A stretch of DNA of 64,000 bases, taken from contig JADHUV010000005.1 of the NCBI GenBank assembly GCA_016784355.1, positions 1 to 64,000 on the forward strand. Reading direction: 5' to 3'. A model generated the notes under the pieces. That model was given only the letters and a program-made list of their open reading frames with translations, made no database searches and was not told the origin of the DNA. Shown here piece by piece: positions 32,414 to 39,992 of this stretch. The position numbers and the translations under genes are program-made. Position 1 is the stretch's first letter. Every line of letters begins with the position of its first letter. The stretch comes from Nitrospira sp. Its GTDB lineage: Bacteria > Nitrospirota > Thermodesulfovibrionia > UBA6902.

Positions 32414-33490
32414 TCACTTGCTGATCATGAGGTCCTGCCCGTTTCTCAGGCGCTCATTGCCCTTTATTACGACCTGCATCCCCTGACTTAGACCCGGGGC
32501 CTCCAGGCCAACTGTCAGTCCGTCATAACCAAGCGGAGTCACTGTTATCTGAAAGGCCTTTGAGTCCTGTACCGCATATATAACGGTCATACCCATAACT
32601 GTTGTAAGCGCATCTCTGGGTACTGACAGGGCCATTACCCTTTTGCCAGTCGGCAGTGTAACCCTGGCCTCCATGCCCTCAGCTAGCCCTGCCCTGTTTT
32701 CAGCCACTATCCTGACAGGGAAGGTCCTGGTTGAGACATTTCCTCTCGGTATAACTGCATACACACTGCCCTTAAGTTTTTGTCCGCCTGCAGCAATCTC
32801 CACCGCCAAGCCCGGCGTAATATATTTGAGAATATCTGAGGGCACCTCCACCATAACCTCTATCCGGTTATCCCTGGCAACAACAGCAATCTCAGAGCCT
32901 ATGGATATCCACTCGCCGCGATCAATATTTTCACTGAGCACGATGCCGTCAAACGGCGCAAGAATCTTCTTTTTTTCCATTTCCGTCTGTAAACCCTGTA
33001 AATCCGCCTCCAAAGACAAGGCCCGGCTCTGCAGACTCTTAAGCCTGAAGCGGACATTGTCGTAAAGCTGCACTGAAACTAGCTCTTCTGCAAACAGCTT
33101 TTCAGTCCGCTGAAATTCATTCTTTGCATTCTGCACATCCGCACCTGTCTGCTGAAGCAGGGCCTTTGCGGCCTGAATACGCTTTTCAAGAATATCCGAA
33201 CCGAGCAAGGCCATCACCTGTCCCTTAGTGACTCTCTGTCCCGCCTCAATACTCACACTTTCAACCAACCCGCCCACCTCAGAGGCAACCTTTGATACCT
33301 CCTGAAAATATACCGTTCCTATAAACTCTTTTTCCGGGGCAACAGCCTTTTGTCTGACTTCCGCCACCACTACCTTTGCTGGCGGCATACCTCCGCCCTT
33401 CGGCTGCGCAAAAGATACAGAAGTGCAAAAAAACAGCAGTACAGCTGTCAAAATAGATACAACTGTTTTATTCATATTCATCTCCATCAT
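32414..33490 (-). CDS. RND efflux periplasmic adaptor (membrane fusion protein)
   Basis: The 358-residue protein has an N-terminal signal peptide (NKTVVSILTAVLLFF then CTSVSFAQP), a split lipoyl domain (GGLVESVSIEAGQRVTKGQVMALLGS and KKKILAPFDGIVLSENIDRGEWI), an alpha-hairpin of heptad-like helix between them and beta-barrel segments. It joins the RND permease to the outer-membrane channel. Two starts are plausible: the ATG at 33490 after GGAGA, or the ATG five codons later after GGAG. The gene overlaps the TolC-like gene by 23 bases. Confidence 0.92.
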   Translation of the reverse strand: MMEMNMNKTVVSILTAVLLFFCTSVSFAQPKGGGMPPAKVVVAEVRQKAVAPEKEFIGTVYFQEVSKVASEVGGLVESVSIEAGQRVTKGQVMALLGSDILEKRIQAAKALLQQTGADVQNAKNEFQRTEKLFAEELVSVQLYDNVRFRLKSLQSRALSLEADLQGLQTEMEKKKILAPFDGIVLSENIDRGEWISIGSEIAVVARDNRIEVMVEVPSDILKYITPGLAVEIAAGGQKLKGSVYAVIPRGNVSTRTFPVRIVAENRAGLAEGMEARVTLPTGKRVMALSVPRDALTTVMGMTVIYAVQDSKAFQITVTPLGYDGLTVGLEAPGLSQGMQVVIKGNERLRNGQDLMISK

Positions 33491-34865
33491 TTATTTCTCC
33501 GGGCATCCGCTGTATAGAACCAAGCAGCGAACCTACTGATTTCTTAATGGCAATATGAGCAAGCTCATAATCATATCTGGCACTGGCCAGTTCCCTCTCC
33601 GACCTGAGCAGCAGGGTATTGGCATCAATCACATCGACACTATCGGCAAGCCCGTTAGAAAACTGCCTGGAAACATCATTATAATTGCCCTCTGAATATT
33701 GAACCGCTACAGCTAACTGCTCTACCACTCCAGAGATCGTTATAAGCTCCAGGTATGCATTCTCAACCTCAATTTTAATGGAATTTTTCAGATCCTCATG
33801 CAGAAGCCTGGCTCGTCTGTGCCTGGCCCTAGCCTCTCCAACTGCGGCTTTTTTCAGTCCGCCTTCCCAGAAAGGATAATCCACCCTGAAGGCGGCATAG
33901 GTTCGTTCCTCAAGACCGAAGGATGAGACAGGATCATTTTTCTGCCTCTGATAAACAGCCTCTACACTGAGTTCCGGCCAGTAGGCCCCTTTTGCATATT
34001 TCACCCTGTCACCCGCAATCCTGTTCCCTATCAATGATGACTTTATCTCATTTCTTTGCTGCATAGCCAATTCCTTTAAGCACTCCATCACATCTGCAGG
34101 ACACCCTTCAACAAGCCTGCCTAAGTCAGACACATTGTCTATCATACCGCTATTTTCAGCTTCCCGCAGGCTGAAGTCCATCTCAATACCAGTTACTCTA
34201 GCTAAAATAGTCCTGGATATTCTCAAAGCATTTTCAGCTTTTATCAGTTCCGCCCTTGAACCGGCAAGCTCTGCCTCTGCCCTCAGTAATACGGTTCTTG
34301 TTGTCTCCCCTACTTTCAGCATGAGTGCCGCACGGTCTCTGTGCTTCACCAGGCGTTTCAGATTAACTTGAGCTAACTCCACGGCCTTCCCGGACTTCAG
34401 AACCTCATAATATGCTTCGGCAACCTTCATAAAATGCGTTTCTTTTACAGCCCTGACATTTTGAATCTCTTCCTTTATCCCATCGCGCGCCATCTTAAAT
34501 GCAGTTAGTTCCCTGCCGCTAAGATGCACGGTCTTCTCCGCCTTTAAACCCCATTCATTAGTGAACTCCGGCTGAAGAATAAGATTACCGCGCCCTTTGC
34601 TTTCAGTGTAGCGGGTATGATAGCCAAATGCGGAAAGAGTAGGATAAAGAACAGAGATTGTCTGGTCATGTTCGCTCTCTGCTATATGCAAATCCTCACC
34701 GGCGATCTTTATATTTTCACTGTTCTGCAGTGCAGTAAGATAAAGATCGTTCAGAGTATACTCCTCTGCCCGGCATAGACTCACCGAAAGCAAGACTCCA
34801 CAAAATATCGAAAATATTATTAATTTATTTGCAAGTGAAATCATATTACTAACCATTGCAGTCAT
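33468..34865 (-). CDS. TolC-family outer-membrane efflux protein
   Basis: The protein of about 465 residues has a signal peptide (LIIFSIFCGVLLSVSLCRA) and the two-fold TolC repeat: EEYTLNDLYLTALQNSENI, long helices with AEAYYEVLKSGKAVELAQ, the second half NAYLELITISGVVEQLAVA, and a C-terminal ANTLLLRSERELASARYDYELA. It would form the outer-membrane channel of the exporter. I chose the ATG at 34865 after AAGAGGG. A GTG at 34895 overlapping the ftsY stop is also possible. Gene order ftsY, channel, adaptor, permease, phosphoesterase is continuous on the minus strand. Confidence 0.9.
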   Translation of the reverse strand: MTAMVSNMISLANKLIIFSIFCGVLLSVSLCRAEEYTLNDLYLTALQNSENIKIAGEDLHIAESEHDQTISVLYPTLSAFGYHTRYTESKGRGNLILQPEFTNEWGLKAEKTVHLSGRELTAFKMARDGIKEEIQNVRAVKETHFMKVAEAYYEVLKSGKAVELAQVNLKRLVKHRDRAALMLKVGETTRTVLLRAEAELAGSRAELIKAENALRISRTILARVTGIEMDFSLREAENSGMIDNVSDLGRLVEGCPADVMECLKELAMQQRNEIKSSLIGNRIAGDRVKYAKGAYWPELSVEAVYQRQKNDPVSSFGLEERTYAAFRVDYPFWEGGLKKAAVGEARARHRRARLLHEDLKNSIKIEVENAYLELITISGVVEQLAVAVQYSEGNYNDVSRQFSNGLADSVDVIDANTLLLRSERELASARYDYELAHIAIKKSVGSLLGSIQRMPGEINDGDEYE

Positions 34866-34891
34866 TAGCCCTCTTAAATTATCAGGCAAGA

Positions 34892-35803
34892 TCACTCTGC
34901 ATCAAAAAGGGCATCCACAAACTCCTGGGGATCAAAATCCTGAAGGTCTTCTACCGCCTCGCCAACGCCGATCAATTTAACAGGTATTTCAAGTTCCTTA
35001 TTAATGGCAAGTACAATTCCGCCTTTTGCAGTTCCATCAAGTTTTGTCAGGGCAAGACCCGTAATACCTACTGCCTCATTAAATATCTTTGCCTGATTAA
35101 TAGCATTCTGACCTGACGTCGCATCAACTACAAGTAATATTTCATGTGGGGCTGAAGGCATTTCCTTACTGATAACACGCTTTATTTTCTTCAGCTCTTC
35201 CATCAGGTTAGACTGAGTATGAAGACGTCCCGCTGTATCAATAATAACGATATCCGTTCCCCTGGCTCTGGCAGAAGTAACAGCATCAAAAGCCACCGCT
35301 GCAGGATCCGCTCCACTTCGGTGTTTAACAATGCTGGCTCCCGCCCGGTCCGCCCATATTTCCAGCTGCTCAATTGCCGCCGCCCGGAAGGTATCCCCTG
35401 CAGCCAGAGTAACCGAAAAACCATTATCCGTAAAGCGCCTTGCAAGCTTTCCGATGGTCGTTGTCTTGCCTACCCCATTTACGCCCACAGTCAATATGAC
35501 ATAAGGGTTTTCCCCCGCGCTCATGACTTTATGGCCATCTTTAAGGAGAGCGCGCACGGCCTCTTTAAAGGCTACATTCAACTGATCCGCTCTGCGAATT
35601 TTACCATCCCTGACCTTTTCCCTTAATTCATCTGTCAGGGCCAGAGCAGCCAGTGGGCCGGCATCCGCCATTATAAGCAGTTCCTCCAGCTCATCCAGCA
35701 TGTTGTCATCAACCGGCTTACCGCGGAACAGTGCATCAGTTCCATCTACCAGAGTCTTTTTCGTTCTGGACAGGCCCTGTTTCAGTTTATTAAATAACCC
35801 CAA
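34892..35803 (-). CDS. ftsY: signal recognition particle receptor FtsY
   Basis: The 303-residue protein consists of the NG domain with almost no acidic A domain, so it is a compact FtsY. The helical N region (LKQGLSRTKKTLVDGTDALF, LDELEELLIMADAG) precedes the GTPase motifs GVNGVGKTTTIGKLARRF, DTFRAAAIEQLEIW, DTAGRLHTQSNLMEEL and TKLDGTAKGG. It docks ribosome-SRP complexes at the membrane. The start ATG has a purine-rich AAAAGGAG site. It is followed without a gap by the efflux genes, which may therefore be read through from it. Confidence 0.96.
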   Translation of the reverse strand: MGLFNKLKQGLSRTKKTLVDGTDALFRGKPVDDNMLDELEELLIMADAGPLAALALTDELREKVRDGKIRRADQLNVAFKEAVRALLKDGHKVMSAGENPYVILTVGVNGVGKTTTIGKLARRFTDNGFSVTLAAGDTFRAAAIEQLEIWADRAGASIVKHRSGADPAAVAFDAVTSARARGTDIVIIDTAGRLHTQSNLMEELKKIKRVISKEMPSAPHEILLVVDATSGQNAINQAKIFNEAVGITGLALTKLDGTAKGGIVLAINKELEIPVKLIGVGEAVEDLQDFDPQEFVDALFDAE

Positions 35804-35913
35804 AGCACACTCCTTTTAAATTAAGCCCTTCCATTGTAAAATATAATCAGACGTAAGGATTTTAACAATTTTCATAACAAAATACATGGCTGCCTGCACA
35901 CCCCTGTACCTCA

Positions 35914-35950
35914 AAATAAAAAAGGCAGGATATACCTGCCTTTTTATTTG
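35914..35950. terminator. bidirectional-looking terminator after atpE
   Basis: AAAAAGGCAGG and CCTGCCTTTTT pair around a five-base loop at about 35920-35946, with A-rich sequence on the left and T-rich on the right. It lies 26 bases beyond the atpE stop, so its main role is ending leftward transcription of atpB-atpE before ftsY; the stem would also work on the other strand. Confidence 0.88.
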
Positions 35951-35975
35951 GATTTATTAAATTTTCTGCCATAGG

Positions 35976-36326
35976 CTAAAAGAAAAGATTCTGGTTAATC
36001 AATACCGCCAGTGCTATTAGAAGCGCATAAATAGCCAGAGACTCGATCATGGCAAGACCAATAATCAACAGTGTTTGTATCTTGGGAACAGCATTGGGAT
36101 TTCTTGCGGCACCTTCGCACGCCTTACTTACACCCACACCCATACCAATCCCCGTACCCAGAGCTGCAAGACCTATGGCCAGCGATGCACCAAGGGCAGC
36201 AAAGGCCTTCACATTTGAGGCAGAATCTCCACCTGAAGAATCCATTTCAGCTGCAAAGGCTATGGGGGACATAAGTACTACAAGTGCAAGTGCTAACAGA
36301 AAAACAGATGTACTTTTTTTGATCAC
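35976..36326 (-). CDS. atpE: ATP synthase subunit c with signal-like N-terminal extension
   Basis: The 116-residue product is longer than a usual c subunit (70-90) because a signal-peptide-like segment (KKSTSVFLLALALVVLMS then PIAFAAEM) precedes the two-helix hairpin. Helix 1 is LAIGLAALGTGIGMGVGV, the polar loop is ARNPNA and helix 2 carries the ion-binding glutamate in AMIESLAIYALLIA. The ES-x-x-IY pattern resembles sodium-type rings, but the helix-1 position that holds the sodium-liganding glutamine in Ilyobacter (13 residues before the loop arginine) is methionine, which favours protons. It follows atpB by 29 bases. Confidence 0.93.
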   Translation of the reverse strand: MIKKSTSVFLLALALVVLMSPIAFAAEMDSSGGDSASNVKAFAALGASLAIGLAALGTGIGMGVGVSKACEGAARNPNAVPKIQTLLIIGLAMIESLAIYALLIALAVLINQNLFF

Positions 36327-36355
36327 GTTTATCTCCTTTCAATAAAATGCATGTT

Positions 36356-37045
36356 TTAGTGTGCCTCCTCAAGGGCGCCGGCAAGGTAAAGCGTAGCCAG
36401 CAGCATAAATACAAAGGCCTGCAGCAGGCTGACCAGCGTACCAAGCGCCAGCACCGCCACGGGAATTACCCACGGGGTGAGCATAAGAAGGACACCGATA
36501 AGAATATGCTTGGCCATCATGTTACCAAACAGTCTTACCGACAGAGTAATTGGTCTAGCTATATGCCCGATAATCTCAATAAGAAAAATGAGTATCATCA
36601 GCGGCAGTGCCGGCAAAGATCTCATAGGCCCAAGAAAGTGTTTTATATATGATAGCTTATGAGTTTTTATGCCGTAATAATGAGTGGCAAAGAAAACCGG
36701 CAGGGCGAGCGCTACGGTAGTGTTAACATTACTTGTAGGCGCCTCTAATCCGGGGATCAGTCCGAGAAAATTACCTACAAGAATATAGATGCCCAGGGTC
36801 GCAACAAATGGAAAGAAAAACATACCATGCTTATCCCCCATCGCGCTAGTTGTCAGATTAGTGCCAAACTCTACAAGAACCTCTACAAAGTTCTGAACTC
36901 CGACAGGAATAATATTCAGCGACCTTCTGACCACCAGAGCAGTGCAAAGTATTATAGCCGTGGCAAGCCAGGAGAATACGACATACGGGGGAATCCCCAT
37001 TGCCACTAGTGTACTAAACGGAAATAACAACAACGATTCATGCAT
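36356..37045 (-). CDS. atpB: ATP synthase subunit a
   Basis: The 229-residue membrane protein is the stator of the F0 channel. It has five or six hydrophobic segments and the key arginine in ITLSVRLFGNMMAKH, after GNFLGLIPGLEAPTSNVNTTVALAL. With atpE it forms a two-gene F0 operon; the peripheral-stalk and F1 genes are not in the window, so the ATP synthase genes are split in this genome. The run is bounded upstream by a terminator at 37154-37190. Confidence 0.96.
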   Translation of the reverse strand: MHESLLLFPFSTLVAMGIPPYVVFSWLATAIILCTALVVRRSLNIIPVGVQNFVEVLVEFGTNLTTSAMGDKHGMFFFPFVATLGIYILVGNFLGLIPGLEAPTSNVNTTVALALPVFFATHYYGIKTHKLSYIKHFLGPMRSLPALPLMILIFLIEIIGHIARPITLSVRLFGNMMAKHILIGVLLMLTPWVIPVAVLALGTLVSLLQAFVFMLLATLYLAGALEEAH

Positions 37046-37153
37046 AAATTTCCTCTAATTAATAGTGACATTGATGATAATGCAGTAACTGCCTTCAAGT
37101 CAAGCCTATTACAATATAATTTTCATCACTAAATCGGCAATACTGTAGACAAC

Positions 37154-37190
37154 AAAAAAAGAGACATCTTATTCAGATGTCTCTTTTTTT
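37154..37190. terminator. bidirectional terminator downstream of 5S rRNA
   Basis: GAGACATCT and AGATGTCTC form a nine-base-pair stem around TATTC, extended by seven A on the left and seven T on the right, so it can work in both directions. Its 3' flank on the minus strand ends the tRNA-5S transcript, whose 5S part ends at 37198. Confidence 0.93.
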
Positions 37191-37197
37191 ATTTTAA

Positions 37198-37313
<116 letters not shown>

Positions 37314-37387
37314 ATTTTTTCAAATTCAGAAACTAATATTAGCACAAAGAAAAACTTAATGCAAGTAAAAAATTTTAAGGCAATAAA

Positions 37388-37463
37388 TGGTGGAGGTGAA
37401 CGGGATCGAACCGATGACCTCCTGGTTGCAAACCAGGCGCTCTCCCAGCTGAGCTACACCCCC
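37388..37463 (-). tRNA. tRNA-Ala (anticodon TGC)
   Basis: The minus strand reads GGGGGTGTAGCTCAGCTGGG at the 5' end, an anticodon arm CTGGTTTGCAAACCAG with TGC at 37428-37430, a T arm with GGTTCGATCCC, and an encoded CCA end. All arms pair. It stands 93 bases after tRNA-Ile in the same orientation, the usual pair of a 16S-23S spacer. Confidence 0.97.
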
Positions 37464-37556
37464 ATACCACTTACCAACGTCTCAACAAGCGAAGTTATTA
37501 TATATAAAGTCGCAAAAAAAAAGCAAAGGCATTATGCCAATAAAAACCACCGAAAA

Positions 37557-37633
<77 letters not shown>

Positions 37634-37676
37634 TTCTATACTTTACAAAGATCAATACTGCACTACTTAAATATTA

Positions 37677-37730
37677 CCTTGAACCACTGCCCTGTCGAGT
37701 CGACCACTATAACCAGCTGCGCTATAGGCC
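37677..37730 (-). pseudogene. degenerate tRNA-Ile remnant
   Basis: The minus strand starts GGCCTATAGCGCAGCTGGTTA, nearly identical to the acceptor and D arm of the adjacent tRNA-Ile, and ends GGGCAGTGGTTCAAGG, matching its T arm. The anticodon arm and the 3' acceptor strand are lost or scrambled, so it cannot fold as a functional tRNA. It lies between the putative promoter and the intact tRNA-Ile. Confidence 0.75.
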
Positions 37731-37820
37731 GTGTCAAACAATCAAAAACTGGTGCAAATCAAATAATCAAAGATCAAATACTACTTACAATACAATGCAT
37801 CACTGTATCGCAGGATATTA

Positions 37821-37850
37821 AAGATACATGATAAAATCATAGAATGTCAA
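37821..37850 (-). promoter_or_regulatory. sigma-70 promoter of the tRNA-Ile/tRNA-Ala/5S cluster
   Basis: On the minus strand a perfect TTGACA (37845-37850) is followed after 18 bases by TATCTT (37821-37826). Transcription would begin near 37814 and pass through the tRNA remnant, tRNA-Ile, tRNA-Ala and 5S to the terminator. Confidence 0.55.
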
Positions 37851-37877
37851 TTTATGAAGTGCCAAAACCAGCCCCGC

Positions 37878-39002
37878 TTATACCTTTAACGGCAAAGATC
37901 TGATCACTTCCTTAAAGGCAGAGAAAATTAGGGGGTCAAAGCGACTGCCCCTGGCAGCACTAATTATTTTCAGGACAGAGTCGATTGACCTTCCCTTGCC
38001 GGGACCGTACACGGCCCTCTCGTAATAATCAGCATACGCTATAATCCTGGAACCCTGAGGGATGCTCTCGCCCTGAAGCTTATCCGGAAATCCTGAACCA
38101 TCATATAGCTCGTGATGATTTCTGATATACAGTCCTGAGTGAGCAAGATGATCAACCGCCTTTACAACATTTTGCCCCAGGACAGAATGTTTTTCATACG
38201 CTGCTCTTTCATACTCATTCATATCACTCAGATTTTTTTTCAGCAGGTTATCAGGCATCCCTATCTTGCCGATATCATGCAGAAGGGCAGCAATAGAGAT
38301 TGCCTCTGTTTCACCGGCCGGCAACTCCATCTGCCTTGCAATAGCAACAGCTATCTCCGCAACATTATGCGAATGATTACCGGTGCTTATATCCCTAAGG
38401 TCGATCAGCCCTGCAAAGGCCATAATAGTATGTTTAAAGCTCTTCTGTAAGTTCCTGTTAAGCTCCTGAAGCTTATCATTTTTATTTTGAATTTCCATTG
38501 ACTGCTGCTGCACATCTATCTCCAGTTCAGCATTCCACTTTTTAAGCTCCTGATTCTGGCGGGCGACAATAATCTGAAGATTCTTATTTTCTTTTACCAG
38601 CGAGTGGCGCTTGACAGCCTCAGCAATGACCTGAACCATCTCCTCATCCTTCCAGGGTTTTGCAATATACCTGTACGCTCCACCCCGGTTAATGGCATCA
38701 GCCACCGCCTCGATATCGGCATATCCCGTTAACAGTATCCTTAGAGTATCCGGAGCCAGTTCCCTGACCTTTTCCAAAAAATCCACACCGGACATGTAAG
38801 GCATCCGCTGATCCGAGACAACAATACCTATATGGGGGTTATTTTTAAGTATCTCAAGCCCCTCTTCTCCTGAGTTAGCTAGATTAATTATGTATTCTTT
38901 ATACATAAACAGCCTCTTCAGAGACGAAAGAATATTTTTCTCATCATCCACAAAGAGGATCTCCATCGGGACATCAGAAGATGAAAACTGAGAAGTAGCC
39001 AT
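37878..39002 (-). CDS. response regulator with HD-GYP c-di-GMP phosphodiesterase domain
   Basis: The 374-residue protein has an N-terminal receiver (LFVDDEKNILSSLKRL, phospho-acceptor in IVVSDQRMPYMSGVDF, LTGYADIEAV, AKPWKDEEM), a coiled coil near 140-185 and an HD-GYP domain from about 190. The HD pair is in ALLHDIGKIGMPDNLL and the second histidines in IRNHHELYDGSGFPDKLQG; the signature GYP triad reads GFP here. HD-GYP enzymes hydrolyse cyclic di-GMP. It is the last gene of a four-gene signalling operon, starting three bases after its neighbour. Confidence 0.93.
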   Translation of the reverse strand: MATSQFSSSDVPMEILFVDDEKNILSSLKRLFMYKEYIINLANSGEEGLEILKNNPHIGIVVSDQRMPYMSGVDFLEKVRELAPDTLRILLTGYADIEAVADAINRGGAYRYIAKPWKDEEMVQVIAEAVKRHSLVKENKNLQIIVARQNQELKKWNAELEIDVQQQSMEIQNKNDKLQELNRNLQKSFKHTIMAFAGLIDLRDISTGNHSHNVAEIAVAIARQMELPAGETEAISIAALLHDIGKIGMPDNLLKKNLSDMNEYERAAYEKHSVLGQNVVKAVDHLAHSGLYIRNHHELYDGSGFPDKLQGESIPQGSRIIAYADYYERAVYGPGKGRSIDSVLKIISAARGSRFDPLIFSAFKEVIRSLPLKV

Positions 39003-39004
39003 TG

Positions 39005-39841
39005 TTAAGCACCAGCCGCCTGAAGAACCAGTATTATACCTTCCTGACCGTTGTCACAACTAATACGTCTTCCCATCACAGAAAGTGCGTTGCCATTAAC
39101 AGATATCAAATCATCAACACTGCCGAGTTCAGTTACACTGTCGATAAGGGTATTGAGGCCTTCAGAAAAATATTCTTGCCGGTCCAACCCCAGGATATTA
39201 CCATCAGGCATACTGAACATCTCAAGCCCCTTTCGATTGCACTGCACTATAAGACCCTCAGGGTCCACACCCACAACCCCTACAGGAAGCGAATCAAGTA
39301 TATTCTGAGAAGCTGTCAATATCCTATTTTGCATAACCAGGTCTGCAGTGCGCTCCCTGACAAGCCTCTCAAGGCTATTGTTAATCTCAACGAGCTCAGT
39401 ATTTTTTTCTTCCAATGCCTCGGTAAGCCGTATATTTTTCTGCGTTGTAAAAAAATATTCCAGAGCCTTGGATATCTCAATCTTCAATTCATCATCATTC
39501 CAGGGCTTAGGGATAAACTTATATATTTTCCCCTCATTAATAGCTTCCACCATGGCCGAGGTATCAGCAAAACCTGAGAGGACTATTCTGATCACCTCAG
39601 GCCTTTTCTCCCGCACTGCCTTGAGAAAATCGACCCCGTTCATCTGCGGCATCCTGTAATCAGATATAACGATCTGTACAGGTTCATCGCCCTCAATTAT
39701 CTCAAGTCCTGCTGCACCTGACTCTGCAGTAATGATCTCATAATCGCATTCGATAAAGAGCCTCCTGAGAGATTTCAGGACATTAGGCTCATCATCTACA
39801 CACAGTATTCTAACTGCTTCACTAGCGCCATCACCCATCAA
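39005..39841 (-). CDS. response regulator with PAS-like C-terminal domain
   Basis: The 278-residue protein has a receiver very similar to that of the next gene (ILCVDDEPNVLKSLRRLF, IVISDYRMPQMNGVDFLKAV, LSGFADTSAMVEAINEGK, PKPWNDDELKIEI), a coiled coil around 135-170 and a PAS-like domain (ILDSLPVGVVGVDPEGLIVQ). No catalytic output follows, so it may act by protein contact. It lies between the sensor kinase at 39993 and the HD-GYP regulator and is probably part of the same relay. Confidence 0.88.
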   Translation of the reverse strand: MMGDGASEAVRILCVDDEPNVLKSLRRLFIECDYEIITAESGAAGLEIIEGDEPVQIVISDYRMPQMNGVDFLKAVREKRPEVIRIVLSGFADTSAMVEAINEGKIYKFIPKPWNDDELKIEISKALEYFFTTQKNIRLTEALEEKNTELVEINNSLERLVRERTADLVMQNRILTASQNILDSLPVGVVGVDPEGLIVQCNRKGLEMFSMPDGNILGLDRQEYFSEGLNTLIDSVTELGSVDDLISVNGNALSVMGRRISCDNGQEGIILVLQAAGA

Positions 39842-39992
39842 ATATCACCTATATACATTAAATTTTTCCAAACATTCACAGGATATCCCTCGCTGCTGAC
39901 TATAATTTTGATCTTTCAATCTTAAGCTTGCATATGCTGCTTTAGCCGAATAATTTATAAAGTACCCGCACATTCCCATACCATTACCCTGA

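Noticed and set aside
36347-36652. Plus-strand frames inside atpB and atpE
   Set aside because: They are shadows of strongly conserved minus-strand genes.
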